Shown: in pieces, positions 1-8,851 of the stretch | Layout of the letters: every line of letters begins with the position of its first letter | Position numbering within the stretch: the stretch's first letter is position 1 | Assembly: GCF_001904745.1 (NCBI RefSeq) | Contig: NZ_MRCD01000051.1 | Span: 1-61,622, forward strand | From: Calothrix sp. HK-06 | Lineage (GTDB): Bacteria > Cyanobacteriota > Cyanobacteriia > Cyanobacteriales > Nostocaceae | Reading direction: 5' to 3' | Length of the DNA stretch: 61,622 bases | Made by a program: the position numbers and the translations under genes | Notes under the pieces: model-generated | Database searches by the model: none | The model's input: only the letters and a program-made list of their open reading frames with translations | What the model was told of the DNA's origin: nothing

Positions 1-24
1 CATAAAAAATAAGTATTAATACGA

Positions 25-45
25 GGCGGGCAATAAGCCCACGCC
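25..45. repeat. Dispersed hairpin repeat, GGGC/GCCC type with CCACAAG tail
   Basis: A short inverted repeat (GGCGGGC, 5-nt loop, GCCC-A-CGCC) is followed by ACAAGAA. The same design, a G/C hairpin beside CTTGTGG or CCACAAG, recurs near 8852, 24158, 52691, 52727 and 58945. I treat these as one dispersed repeat family. Function is unknown. Confidence 0.6.
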
Positions 46-187
46 ACAAGAAATAAGTGAAGATTTTTTTATTTGGAAGTCCCTTAAGTGTTGAGTGATA
101 ATCTGATTATTTTCATCCATTTTTATGGTGTTGCATAAACGATTAAAAGCAAACATGTAAGTCAGTAAATGTAAGGGGAGGTTTACC

Positions 188-838
188 TTGAAAACTGAAC
201 AATATGAAAACATCATAAACTTCTGGTTTCCCAACCAAGCAAGCGATGATATTGGGACGATGGTTCGTCAGTGGGAATGGTGGTTTCGTGGCGGTGGAGA
301 TGCCTATATAACCGAGCATTTTTCACTGCTACTGGAACAAGCTACGCAAGGTGAACTCGGCGCCTGGTCAAATGAACCACGGTCACGACTCGCGCTTATT
401 ATTATCCTTGACCAGTTCTCACGAACTATTTATAGGGGAACTGCTAAAGCATTCGCACAGGATGAAAAAGCTTGTGCGCTGACTCTTGAAGGAATCGACG
501 TTGGTCACTACGCTGCTCTTGAGACACCTTGGGAGAAGACCTTCTTTTTACTGCCACTAGGACACTCTGAGGATATCAAAAACCTAGAGTTGGTAATTAA
601 GCTTGCAGATGAACTTGTTTATGAGGCGCCACAGGAGTATCGCGCTTTGCTAGAGTTTTCAGCAACGCAAGCGCGTGGACATCGGGACGTGATTGCACGG
701 TTCGGGCGCCATCCTCATCGCAACGAAATACTAGGGCGCCAATCAACCCCCGAAGAACTTGAGTACCTTGAAAAAGGAGAGTTCGTACATAGGCGCCCTT
801 TTCCGTCTCACCTGTCGCAATTTCTCTCCAACACTTGA
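188..838 (+). CDS. DUF924 family protein
   Basis: A 216-residue protein with the full DUF924 pattern: an N-terminal FWF motif, the W..WF segment, LDQFSRTIYRGTAKAFA in the middle, and a GRHPHRNEILGR..TPEELEYL block near the C-terminus. The family folds as helical TPR-like repeats and has no established activity; its length is normal. Translation probably starts at TTG 188, because a strong ribosome binding site (AGGGGAGG) lies just upstream and no ATG is better placed. No operon partner: the next gene starts 128 bases later. Confidence 0.85.
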   Translation: MKTEQYENIINFWFPNQASDDIGTMVRQWEWWFRGGGDAYITEHFSLLLEQATQGELGAWSNEPRSRLALIIILDQFSRTIYRGTAKAFAQDEKACALTLEGIDVGHYAALETPWEKTFFLLPLGHSEDIKNLELVIKLADELVYEAPQEYRALLEFSATQARGHRDVIARFGRHPHRNEILGRQSTPEELEYLEKGEFVHRRPFPSHLSQFLSNT

Positions 839-966
839 AGCTCTGCTTAACGCAATTATTGACAAGTTTAGTGTTGAGTTGAAAACAGTGCATAAAGATA
901 AAAAGCAAACATATCAAGTAAGTGAAGGTGAAAATAAACTTTCAAACAATCGTTAATACTAACTAA

Positions 967-1464
967 ATGGACAACTCAATTATGAAACTCACAATTCAAT
1001 CTATTGCTCTTACTACCTTACTGGCAGTATCTTCTGGAATCGCATTTTTTGGCGCCGCTGACCAAGTTTTCGCAAAAATTGCCCAAGCAGACCAAGGCAA
1101 AATTAGTAAAGTAATAAGCGCGCGTCCTTCAATTGTCGGTAATTGGAAAGGGTTGATTATACCCCAAGGTGATGATACTTCCACATCGATAGAAATTGAT
1201 GTGCTACCTCAAGCCGGAAGCACTAAGCAAGGAACTTGGAAATTCTGGGGATATGATTCACAGAATAATAAAAATATTGTTTTTCAAAGCGGTACTTTAA
1301 TTGCTACAGTTGATAATAATAATGTGATTCTGGAATTAAAAGATAAAGGTAAAACAATGATGAAATTCCAGAGCAAACTCAAAAATAGCAAACAACTATC
1401 AGGTGAATCTTTCGATGGTAAAAGTCAGATAAAATATTCAATTAACTTGGATAAAGGTCAGTAA
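967..1464 (+). CDS. Secreted hypothetical protein
   Basis: A protein of 165 residues (160 if the second Met at 982 is used, which places the positive residue next to the hydrophobic core). Residues 9-35 form a signal peptide ending near VFAKIA, so the mature protein is exported. The mature part is a small beta-rich domain with many Asn and Lys residues and a GNWKG...GTWKFWGYDS...SGESFDGK pattern, like small lipocalin-like or tissue-inhibitor-like secreted cyanobacterial proteins. No catalytic motif was recognised. It stands alone; a decayed haemagglutinin-type relic follows on the other strand. Confidence 0.6.
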   Translation: MDNSIMKLTIQSIALTTLLAVSSGIAFFGAADQVFAKIAQADQGKISKVISARPSIVGNWKGLIIPQGDDTSTSIEIDVLPQAGSTKQGTWKFWGYDSQNNKNIVFQSGTLIATVDNNNVILELKDKGKTMMKFQSKLKNSKQLSGESFDGKSQIKYSINLDKGQ

Positions 1465-1465
1465 A

Positions 1466-1814
1466 TTAGCGTATACAGCAGCCTGCAAGTAGATGAAATA
1501 CAAACTTATAAGCTGAGATTCTTGTGGCATCGCTACCAGCAAGGATAACGTTCTCTTGGACATTTAGGGTAATGTTACCTGCGTTGCCACTATTGCTGCT
1601 GTTAGTAAGAATTTGTCCACCATTCATCGCAGTAAAGGTGTTCGCGTTGACGGTAATGCTACCCCCAAACCTTGTCCTTTTGAACTAGCAGCCAGTCCAG
1701 CACCATTCGCACCAGTACTATCAAATAAGATTGACTCACGGGCATTTATATTTAAACTACCTGAATTTCCTTGTCCATTGGTACTAGCAATGAGTTTGCG
1801 GCGCCTGCATTGTT
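1466..1814 (-). pseudogene. Relic of a filamentous-haemagglutinin-type repeat protein
   Basis: Reading the minus strand from about 1814 down to the stop near 1464 gives roughly 115 residues of typical two-partner-secretion exoprotein repeats: GNSGSLNINARESILF, then GLGGSITVNANTFTAMNGGQ, then SGNAGNITLNVQENVIL. These Asn/Gly-rich beta-helix repeats belong to proteins of many hundreds of residues. Here there is no start, no secretion domain and no further repeats on either side, so this is an internal fragment of a lost gene. The plus-strand open frame over it is a shadow. Confidence 0.75.
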
Positions 1815-1816
1815 AA

Positions 1817-2098
1817 GGTCGTTACTGGAACTACGATGCAGTTCCCAGCCATAATAAAGACTTGAAAACAATTCAAAAATCGTATCTCAACGGCTTTAAT
1901 TACTCTAAAACATTTGCTACCTGGCTTATTAATTTTGACAATAGTCAGGCAATAGTAAAAGATTTAAATTACGGTATGGAATATGCCAAGTTTCGCCGGA
2001 TATGGAGATTTTATTTAATCTGGTTTTCACGCAATTTCGCTAGTTGTGATGGTGAATATAATGGTAACGGTCAGTATTTAATGACTCACGCTTCTTAA
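1817..2098 (+). pseudogene. Relic of the C-terminus of a CFA-synthase-like methyltransferase
   Basis: The frame open from 1817 to the TAA at 2096 encodes about 93 residues. The part YSKTFATWLINFD...FRRIWRFYLIWFSRNFAS...GQYLMTHA matches the C-terminal end of cyclopropane-fatty-acid-synthase/SAM-methyltransferase proteins (Y.KTL..W..NF, then .R.WR.YL....A.F, then .Q....). The SAM-binding Rossmann part, normally about 250 residues upstream, is absent, and the frame is cut by a stop at 1814. I read it as a truncated relic. Family assignment is from pattern only. Confidence 0.5.
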
Positions 2099-2161
2099 AA
2101 TCCTGTCTGCTCAACTTAAAGAAGAGCGAGTATTCATCACATTCCATATAGGTTTCTGAAC

Positions 2162-2701
2162 TTAATTCTCTGGACAAGTAATAACACATCCTTTTGGCCA
2201 TACTGATAACAAATCCTCTCGTACCCAACCAGCAGCATTATTAGGGAACTGAACACGATACCAGCGGTATGAATCATACTCTTTGAATGATTCGGAGACC
2301 GTTACCAAATCACCCGAAAGTCCGTAGTGCAAAATTTTACTCTGTAAGCTAGGCGCCGAGCGCACGTTAATTTTATCCCCGCGATTGCCCGTTAACGTCG
2401 CATAACTCTTGCTACTCGGCTTAAATGAGACTAAATTGCTTCGTATCCAACCGTCTGGTGTTCCTTCTACTTCTGGTCGCACGTAATACCAATAATTGCC
2501 ATCATTTCCCATCGTTATATTCAAAACCTCGACATTACTGCCCGGTGGTAATACTTGCAACACGCTTGCTGTTAAAGAGGCACCTGTTCGCAGATTGCTA
2601 TCGGTCGTTAAGGTTGCCGGACGTGCCATACTAGGTAATGTCCCAGCTATCAATGTTCCAAAACTCAATAATGCCACTGACAACTTTGTCATTAAACCCA
2701 T
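2162..2701 (-). CDS. Secreted protein with two bacterial SH3 domains
   Basis: A 179-residue exported protein. Residues 1-27 are a signal peptide (MTKLSVALLSFGTLIAG...SMA). Two SH3_3-type domains follow: ATLTTDSNLRTGAS...VLPPGSNVEVLN with GWIRSNLV, and ATLTGNRGDKINVRSAPS...GDLVTVSE with GWVREDLLS. The N.R.GPS-like motif at the start of each is the family hallmark. Such domains bind cell-wall peptides, and the protein presumably works in the periplasm. The start at 2701 is preferred over the ATG at 2755 because GGAGAAGTT precedes it and the signal peptide then begins at once. The mature C-terminus has two Cys (CVITC). Confidence 0.8.
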   Translation of the reverse strand: MGLMTKLSVALLSFGTLIAGTLPSMARPATLTTDSNLRTGASLTASVLQVLPPGSNVEVLNITMGNDGNYWYYVRPEVEGTPDGWIRSNLVSFKPSSKSYATLTGNRGDKINVRSAPSLQSKILHYGLSGDLVTVSESFKEYDSYRWYRVQFPNNAAGWVREDLLSVWPKGCVITCPEN

Positions 2702-3094
2702 AACTTCTCCACTCATACAGTTAATAAATTGAGAATCAAATATAACTTGAACCAATTTGGCTTAAGTGTAAATACAGTGGCTATTGAAGATTTTCCGGAA
2801 TTGCGAATATAGCACCTTAAGAGTTTATTCGTGGCGCCTATCAAATATGCAGGACAGGCTAGAAGCCTATCCTACGGGAAAAATACAATTTTGTAGTGAA
2901 CTATGTTACAGTATTAACACACAAGATAACTGCTTTTATGATTTTTCCACCCTGGTAAGCTCCTAGAAAATTATTCAGCAAGCAATTCGCTTTACTTTTA
3001 AGGCGAAGATTTTGCTCGTGGATTCCCCTCCTTTGAACCAACCTTGTAAGGATTTTGCGTTGGTATCAAATTTTGAGGATGGGAGAATTACAAG
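2702..3094. other. Non-coding gap with one hairpin
   Basis: No gene is seen in these 393 bases. An imperfect hairpin of the form AGGACAGGCT-AGAAGCCTATCCT lies at 2851-2873 and runs into CTACGGGAAAA, a string that recurs in the repeat patch at 60770-60840. The last 60 bases must hold the promoter and ribosome site of the MFS gene (GGATGGGAGAA before ATG 3095). Confidence 0.5.
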
Positions 3095-4267
3095 ATGCGA
3101 TTTAATGGTAAAAACAAAGTTACTAAGAATGTAGTTTTACTAACCTTCACCTTCTTAGTTATTGAATTATTAGATGAACTTGTTGATGGAGTACGTGGCG
3201 CCGCATGGCCTTTGATTCGTAATGACTTGCATCTTTCTTATGTACAAGTCGGGATGTTACTTACAATACCTAATACCATCAGTCGCTTAATAGAACCAGT
3301 TCTGGGCATACTAGGTGATATTGGTTTCAGGCACCAGCTTATCTTGGGTGGAGGTGTAGCTTTTGCTATTTCTTTGTTGCTAGTTTCCTTTAGTGAAAAT
3401 TTTCCGCTATTATTAGCTGCGTTTGTGTTGTTTTATCCAGCTTCAGGCGCCTTTGTAAGTCTTACCCAAGCGACTTTAATGGATATTGAACCTACACGAC
3501 ACGAGCAAAATATGGCACGTTGGACATTAGCTGGTTCTGTTGGAAATGTCATTGGACCGTTGATTTTAGGTTGTGCTGTGGCATTACATCAAAATTGGCG
3601 AAGTGCATTTTTAGTATTAGCAGTACTAACGCTGTTGATATTGGTGATGCTGTGGAATCCAATTAAAAATTTACCTACATCTGAACAACTTAATGAACCA
3701 ACACATAGTTTTAATTCAGGGATAAGCACTGCTTTTGAAGCCTTAAAGCAGTCTGAAGTAATACGTTGGTTAACTTTGCTGCAATTTTCTGACTTAATGC
3801 TTGATGTTTTACGTGGCTTTTTAGCATTGTACTTTGTCGATGTGATTGGTGCAAACAACACACAGGCAAGTTTTGCTGTAACTGTATGGTTAGGAGTAGG
3901 ATTACTGGGAGATTTTTTAATCATTCCTTTACTAGAACGAGTGCGAGGATTAGATTATTTGAGATTTAGCGCCATAATTGTCTTATGTCTTTACTCAGCT
4001 TTTTTGATTGTACCAAATATAAATGTCAAATTTATAATTCTTGGCTTGCTGGGTTTTTTCAACGCTGGTTGGTACTCTATTCTTAAAGGGCAATTATATA
4101 CAGCTATGCCAGGACAAAGTGGTACAGTAATGACGCTAGATAACTTGTTTGGTTTAGTTGGTGGTTTTATGCCACTAATTCTTGGGTTACTAGCTAATCA
4201 ATTTGGTTTACAGAACATTATGTGGCTTTTACTTGTGGCACCACTAGCATTGCTAATGGGAATTTAA
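3095..4267 (+). CDS. MFS transporter
   Basis: A 390-residue inner-membrane permease with about 11-12 hydrophobic segments in two halves split by a hydrophilic loop near residues 190-215. The first-half loop between segments 2 and 3 (EPVLGILGDIGFRHQL) is the MFS signature region (G..D..G.R). The Gly-rich ending of segment 5 (GSVGNVIGPLILG) also fits. The protein ends soon after the last segment (LALLMGI), slightly early. Substrate is unknown. A P450 gene follows 88 bases downstream on the same strand, with a perfect palindrome between them, so co-transcription is uncertain. Confidence 0.8.
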   Translation: MRFNGKNKVTKNVVLLTFTFLVIELLDELVDGVRGAAWPLIRNDLHLSYVQVGMLLTIPNTISRLIEPVLGILGDIGFRHQLILGGGVAFAISLLLVSFSENFPLLLAAFVLFYPASGAFVSLTQATLMDIEPTRHEQNMARWTLAGSVGNVIGPLILGCAVALHQNWRSAFLVLAVLTLLILVMLWNPIKNLPTSEQLNEPTHSFNSGISTAFEALKQSEVIRWLTLLQFSDLMLDVLRGFLALYFVDVIGANNTQASFAVTVWLGVGLLGDFLIIPLLERVRGLDYLRFSAIIVLCLYSAFLIVPNINVKFIILGLLGFFNAGWYSILKGQLYTAMPGQSGTVMTLDNLFGLVGGFMPLILGLLANQFGLQNIMWLLLVAPLALLMGI

Positions 4268-4286
4268 AAATAGGTTCATTCCATAC

Positions 4287-4318
4287 ATGTAGAGACGTTA
4301 CATGTAACGTCTCTACAT
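4287..4318. repeat. GTAGAGACG palindrome, copy 1
   Basis: A perfect 32-base palindrome whose arms begin ATGTAGAGACG and end CGTCTCTACAT, lying between the MFS and P450 genes. Relatives with the same outer GTAGAGACG arms and different centres lie at 25356, 33608, 36495 and 43139. It can form a long hairpin in RNA of either strand. Confidence 0.8.
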
Positions 4319-4355
4319 TGTTAAAATACTTGTGTGTACTCAAAGGGTAAATATT

Positions 4356-5726
4356 ATGTTAAGTCAACTACCGAATAGTATTACTAGCCCTGCTTGGTGG
4401 CAACTTATAAATTGGATTGGCGACCCAATAGGATTTCAGCAAAGATATAGCCAAAAGTATGGAGATATTTTTTCCATGCATCTTAGTGGAATGGGGTCTT
4501 ATGTAATTATTGGCAATCCTCAAGCTATTCAAGAAATTTTCAATCAAGATTCTAAATTTGATATTGGTCGTGGCAATGACCTTGCAATGCCTCTCATCGG
4601 GCAAAATTCCTTAATGTTAATGGATGGTGGGCGCCATCGACGAGAACGAAAATTATTAATGCCTCCTTTTCATGGAGAAAAGCTACAAGCTTATGCTAAA
4701 CAAATTTGCTTAATTACAGAGCAGATTGCAAGCCTTTGGGAAGTAGGTCAAACATTTATAACTCGTTCTGCCATGCAGAAAGTTAGTTTAGAAGTGATTT
4801 TACAAATCGTCTTTGGTTTAAGTAAAGGAGAACGCTATGAACAACTTAAACCTCTACTTACAGCTTGGCTTGATATGACTGATTCCCCTCTACGCTCTAG
4901 TATGTTATTTTTACGCTTTTTACAAAAAGATTGGGGAATGTGGACTCCTTGGGGGCAAATGAAACAAAGACAACGCCAGGTTCACGATTTGCTCCAAGCA
5001 GAAATTACAGAGAAAAGAACAAAACAAGCTAATTACGGCAGTGATGTTTTAAGTTTGATGATGGCAGCAAGGGATGAGAATGGAAAAGCGATGAGCGACG
5101 AGGAATTAAAAGATGAGTTGCTCACAATTTTATTTGCTGGGCACGAAACTACTGCAACAACATTATCGTGGGCTTTCTATCAAATTCACCGACATCCTGA
5201 TGTTCTAGAAAAATTGCAGTATGAACTGGACAGTTTAAGTGATAATAATAACTTAATGGAAATTAATCAACTTCCTTATTTAACAGCAGTTTGTCAAGAA
5301 ACGCTACGGATGTATCCAGTACTTCCAATATTGTTCCCACGCATTACCAAATCATCTATGAAGATTGCCGGATACGAGTTTGATGCAGAAACTACCTTCC
5401 TAATAAGTAACTATCTCGTGCATTATCGGGAAGATTTGTATCCTAATGCTGAACAGTTTAAACCAGAACGTTTTCTTGGGCGCCAGTACTCACCTGTGGA
5501 ATACTTGCCTTTTGGTGGTGGAAGTCGGCGATGTTTGGGATACGCCCTAGCTCAATTGGAAATGAAATTAGTCCTAGCAACAATTTTATCAAAGTATCAG
5601 CTTGTTTTAGCAGAAGATAAACCTGTTATAATGCAACGTCGTGGGTTTACCCTTGCTCCAAAAGGAGGCGTGCGAATGATGATAACTGGAAAACTCAAGC
5701 AAGGCGCCGTTTTCTCCATAATATGA
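4356..5726 (+). CDS. Cytochrome P450, CYP110-like
   Basis: A 456-residue heme monooxygenase. All hallmarks are present: I-helix AGHETT, K-helix ETLR, the PERF region ([19 protein letters not shown]), and the heme loop [14 protein letters not shown] with the axial Cys. The N-terminus ([20 protein letters not shown]) resembles the CYP110 family of filamentous cyanobacteria, which hydroxylates fatty acids or terpenoids; the substrate here is inferred only. Start ATG 4356 follows AAAGGGT; a GTG at 4332 is also in frame but less likely. No ferredoxin partner is adjacent. Confidence 0.85.
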   Translation: MLSQLPNSITSPAWWQLINWIGDPIGFQQRYSQKYGDIFSMHLSGMGSYVIIGNPQAIQEIFNQDSKFDIGRGNDLAMPLIGQNSLMLMDGGRHRRERKLLMPPFHGEKLQAYAKQICLITEQIASLWEVGQTFITRSAMQKVSLEVILQIVFGLSKGERYEQLKPLLTAWLDMTDSPLRSSMLFLRFLQKDWGMWTPWGQMKQRQRQVHDLLQAEITEKRTKQANYGSDVLSLMMAARDENGKAMSDEELKDELLTILFAGHETTATTLSWAFYQIHRHPDVLEKLQYELDSLSDNNNLMEINQLPYLTAVCQETLRMYPVLPILFPRITKSSMKIAGYEFDAETTFLISNYLVHYREDLYPNAEQFKPERFLGRQYSPVEYLPFGGGSRRCLGYALAQLEMKLVLATILSKYQLVLAEDKPVIMQRRGFTLAPKGGVRMMITGKLKQGAVFSII

Positions 5727-5745
5727 AAAGTTAGGTTACAGGTTT

Positions 5746-5850
5746 ATGTATAAAGGAATCCGTTTATTTCTCGACACTGCTGATACACAACAGTGAGCAA
5801 GTAAGCTAATTGCAGAAGGAATTCGAGTAACACTAACCGGGGTTTACGCG
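5746..5850 (+). pseudogene. Relic of a transaldolase-like (fructose-6-phosphate aldolase type) gene
   Basis: ATG 5746 opens a frame reading MYKGIRLFLDTADTQQ, then a TGA, then ASKLIAEGIRVTLTGVYA. LFLDTADT is the N-terminal strand of short transaldolase-like proteins, and LI..GIRVTLTGVYA is their later barrel strand, normally more than 100 residues apart. The middle has been deleted and the rest is gone. The intact transaldolase at 33737 is of the other, long type. Confidence 0.6.
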
Positions 5851-5935
5851 CAAAGCAGATTTTTGGTAAATTTACACCAGTTATAAAAATTGACTCAACG
5901 GCGCCCTTTCACAGTTCGCCGTTTGAGTGAGTTAA

Positions 5936-6976
5936 TTACCCTAGCCATTCTGGATTCTTGGCGGTACTATCAAACTGATTCGTTGTCTTAAATAACTCAT
6001 ATTGACCTTTTGCTGCCGCAGAGCGCGTTCGATTTAGTAGGTCTGTTACTTGTTTCTGGCTCATCGGCGTAAAGGTGCGGACTGCCTCGAATGCTTGCTC
6101 CAAAATATTCATACTCTCAATGCCAGTAATAACTGTTGAAGTGGGCAGGTTCATCGCGTAATGAAGGCACTCAATCGGTTTAACGGTATTGCTTTTAAGA
6201 ATCGTTTGGTCGCCCATTGACTTCATTCCCAGTACCCCTATTTGATTCTTAACCAAAATAGGGAGAACTTGCTGCTCAAAGCTTCTAAAATGAGCATCCA
6301 TAACATTTAACGGCAACTGCACGGCATCGAAACGGAAGTTGTTTTGAGCGGCAACATCTAGCATTCTAAGGTGGACTAACGGGTCTTTGTGTCCAGTAAA
6401 ACCAATGTAGCGAATTTTACCTGCTTTCTGTGCTGCAATTACCGCTTCCATTGACCCACCAGCAGAGAAAATGCGGTCTGGGTCTTCCATGCGTATTACT
6501 TCATGATGTTGCATTAAGTCTATATGGTCAGTTTGCAGGCGCCTGAGTGACTCGTCAATTTGCTTTGCCGCTGCCTCTTTGGTACGACCATCAATTTTTG
6601 TCATCAAAAATACTTTTTTTCGGTATCCACCTTGCAACGCTTTACCCATGCGGATTTCGCTACCCCCGTTATGGTAATCCCATGAGTTATCCATGAAATT
6701 AATACCACGATCTATTGCACTGTGAATAAGCTGAATTGCTTCCTGCTCCGATTTCGGTCGTCCAATATGATGTCCCCCTAAGCCAATAACAGAGATTTGT
6801 TCTCCAGTACGCCCTAGGATTCTGTATAACATTTCTCCCTTTTTTATTTGGGCGCCGTTCTCTGGTCGATTTTGAGCCAATACTGGTTGGAGAAGTTCAG
6901 ACGAACCAATCAGTCCTGCTGCAACTAACCCCGACGTAGAAACAACTCTTAATAAATCTCGCCTGCCGATATCCAT
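5936..6976 (-). CDS. Tat-exported aldo/keto reductase
   Basis: A 346-residue protein. It begins with a twin-arginine signal (MDIGRRDLLRVVSTSG then a hydrophobic run to PVLA), so it is probably exported folded to the periplasm. The body is an aldo/keto reductase barrel: GRTGEQISVIGLGG, NFMDNSWDYHNGGSE (catalytic Asp and Tyr), FLMTKIDGR (Lys), then IDLMQHH (His). The later SMGDQTI segment differs from the usual NADPH-binding R..N region. The start at 6976 has GGAG upstream; ATG 7018 would put 14 extra residues before the RR motif. It stands alone, convergent with the P450. Confidence 0.85.
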   Translation of the reverse strand: MDIGRRDLLRVVSTSGLVAAGLIGSSELLQPVLAQNRPENGAQIKKGEMLYRILGRTGEQISVIGLGGHHIGRPKSEQEAIQLIHSAIDRGINFMDNSWDYHNGGSEIRMGKALQGGYRKKVFLMTKIDGRTKEAAAKQIDESLRRLQTDHIDLMQHHEVIRMEDPDRIFSAGGSMEAVIAAQKAGKIRYIGFTGHKDPLVHLRMLDVAAQNNFRFDAVQLPLNVMDAHFRSFEQQVLPILVKNQIGVLGMKSMGDQTILKSNTVKPIECLHYAMNLPTSTVITGIESMNILEQAFEAVRTFTPMSQKQVTDLLNRTRSAAAKGQYELFKTTNQFDSTAKNPEWLG

Positions 6977-7018
6977 AAAAGCTCCGAACAAACCTCGCTT
7001 GCTTTTATAAGCTTGCAT

Positions 7019-7346
7019 TTACACAGGCTTTATTGCATCTAACTATTGAAATATAAGCGGCATTATCATAAACAGAACATTAGTATTAACCAAATTTATC
7101 TTTCTTTACATGAATTTAGATGAACTCAGTAATCCCGTCACCGAGATTACTTTTACGTTGGAATGGATGGCGCCGTTCTGGATATGACGCTCAAAACAGT
7201 ACACTGCATAAAGGTATAAGTGCGCTCAAGGCTTTTGTATCAATACTTAATACATGGGTACCAATACCAGCTAGAAGTTGTGTTTCAGACAATTCTTTTT
7301 GGCGCCAATAGTAACGATGAATAAATAGCCATGATAAAAATGGCAA
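7019..7346. other. Non-coding gap
   Basis: No convincing gene in 328 bases. Two short plus-strand frames (ATG 7108, 25 codons; ATG 7120, 63 codons) lack a ribosome site and family resemblance. Two GGCGCC palindromes are present. Confidence 0.4.
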
Positions 7347-7742
7347 TTAAGACTTGATATTACACTCATCAAGCTTTGATACAAATTTCCATATTCTATC
7401 TATATCACCATCCCAATATGTATTAAACCAACCAGATTTCCATACAAAACCTAGCAAATCAAGATAAAAAGGTAAATGCCCTTCAGGAGCAATTTTGATA
7501 TCAAACTTAAGCCTAGCGTATTCAATCCATGAGTCACCATTACGCCATCCTACACAATTGCCAAATTTATCTATATTCTTTTCAACCTTTTCCAAGATGC
7601 TCTTTTGAATACTATAGCCAAACTTACCATTACTATAGTTAACCCATAATTGATCAATCATAGTAAGTTCTTCACAAGAGATTTTCTTAATAGATAGAGA
7701 ATCAAGCCAACGTCCTTGTTGAGAACAGGCAATAGAAAGCAT
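7347..7742 (-). CDS. GUN4 domain, split from the upstream kinase by one stop codon
   Basis: A 131-residue GUN4-domain protein. Visible landmarks are CEELTMIDQLWVNYSNGKFGYSIQKSI, then FGNCVGWRNGDSWIEYARLKFDI and APEGHLPF, all in the expected order. GUN4 binds porphyrins; in cyanobacteria the domain often sits at the C-terminus of a Ser/Thr kinase. The frame is the same as that of the kinase upstream (7755-8684): the kinase ends YTKLRDLLAGRNWRQANL, which is the missing start of the GUN4 fold, followed by TAA, then T-G-N-I-M-L, where M is this start. AGGAAAT before ATG 7742 could allow re-initiation. So the fold is either made in two pieces or inactive. Confidence 0.75.
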   Translation of the reverse strand: MLSIACSQQGRWLDSLSIKKISCEELTMIDQLWVNYSNGKFGYSIQKSILEKVEKNIDKFGNCVGWRNGDSWIEYARLKFDIKIAPEGHLPFYLDLLGFVWKSGWFNTYWDGDIDRIWKFVSKLDECNIKS

Positions 7743-7754
7743 AATATTTCCTGT

Positions 7755-8684
7755 TTATAAGTTTGCCTGTCTCCAGTTTCTACCTGCTAATAAATCTCGT
7801 AGCTTAGTGTAATCAACTCCCTGCGATGAAATTAATTTAGCTGAAGCTTCGGGTGTATAAATAATAGAAGCAACTTCGATACCTAATAATTTTAACCACT
7901 CTTCAATTGACTGAGGACGACTTTCTGGTTTTACCTCCATCCCTTTAATAATCGCTTGATTCACAATATCGCTAATGCTGGAATTAATTTCCTTTGGTTC
8001 TACTAACGGTGTACCCATAACTCTAAGTGGCGCTGTCGTTGGTACTTCTCCGGTTAACAAAGAATATAGCGTTGCAGCTAAACCATAAACATCAGTGTAA
8101 ACACCGCGTTTTGCTCTTCTGTCATATTGCTCAATTGGTGCAAACCCGTCAGCTAACATTTGAGTATGAGTCTTTGTTAGATTTGGACTAAATTCACGAG
8201 CAATACCAAAATCAATTAATACGCCTTCAGATATGCCTGAGCGCAACATTATATTCTGTGGCTTAATATCCCGATGCAACAATCCCTGATTATGAACCAC
8301 TACTAGAGCATCACCAATTTGTTGTATGTAGCGTAATGCTTGTACCTCTGATAAAACGCCTTGACTCTCAACCTTAATTCCTAAATCTCCCCCGTCAATA
8401 TATTCCATGACCATGCACCACAGATTTTCTTCTTGGATAACTTCATGAATACGTACAACATGAGGATGGTTACATTTAGCTAACTTTATTGCTTCATTCA
8501 AAAAATCTTGCTGAAATTTTATAAAGTCAGAACGGCGTTGTACGCTGTCGTTTAACGTTTTGATAACAACACGGCGCCCATTATTATCTCTGGCACGATA
8601 AGTAACGCCAAAACCGCCCTCGCCTATTCTCTCTTCGATTGTGTATTTTTCGCTCTGCAATTTTTGCCCTGATGCCCAAATCAT
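7755..8684 (-). CDS. Serine/threonine protein kinase, cut at the GUN4 junction
   Basis: A 309-residue cytoplasmic kinase with a complete catalytic domain at residues 14-265: Gly loop GEGGFGVTYRA, VVIK lysine, HRDIKPQN catalytic loop, DFGIAR, and the activation segment ending APIEQY. Residues 285-309 (VDYTKLRDLLAGRNWRQANL) are not kinase but the first helix of a GUN4 domain. The TAA at 7755-7757 ends translation in mid-domain, and the rest continues in the same frame. A single substitution from GAA or CAA would explain it. Start ATG 8684. Kinase activity itself should be intact. Confidence 0.85.
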   Translation of the reverse strand: MIWASGQKLQSEKYTIEERIGEGGFGVTYRARDNNGRRVVIKTLNDSVQRRSDFIKFQQDFLNEAIKLAKCNHPHVVRIHEVIQEENLWCMVMEYIDGGDLGIKVESQGVLSEVQALRYIQQIGDALVVVHNQGLLHRDIKPQNIMLRSGISEGVLIDFGIAREFSPNLTKTHTQMLADGFAPIEQYDRRAKRGVYTDVYGLAATLYSLLTGEVPTTAPLRVMGTPLVEPKEINSSISDIVNQAIIKGMEVKPESRPQSIEEWLKLLGIEVASIIYTPEASAKLISSQGVDYTKLRDLLAGRNWRQANL

Positions 8685-8851
8685 TAATTCAAATCCTCAT
8701 ATACTGGTATCGATTATGGCATATTTGCTCAAGTAGATAATGAGCGGCATGTCCATTCCAGTCTCGCTAAACTTGGTATTACTCTTTGTGTCCTCTGTGT
8801 GTCTGTGGTAAATATAATTACTTGTGGGTGTTTTTTGTGACGCGCTTGACT

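Noticed and set aside
16-234. Minus-strand frame of 72 codons at the left edge
   Set aside because: No ribosome site and no family resemblance; it overlaps a hairpin repeat and the start of the DUF924 gene.
1613-1816. Plus-strand frame over the adhesin relic
   Set aside because: The minus strand gives clear repeat-protein sequence; the plus frame is its shadow.
7120-7311. Plus-strand frame of 63 codons
   Set aside because: It lacks a ribosome site, is rich in GGCGCC-derived Trp/Arg codons, and resembles no protein.
7755-7757. TAA reassigned or read through in this organism
   Set aside because: TAA ends many intact genes here (for example fbp and zwf), so general recoding is excluded; only local read-through remains possible.
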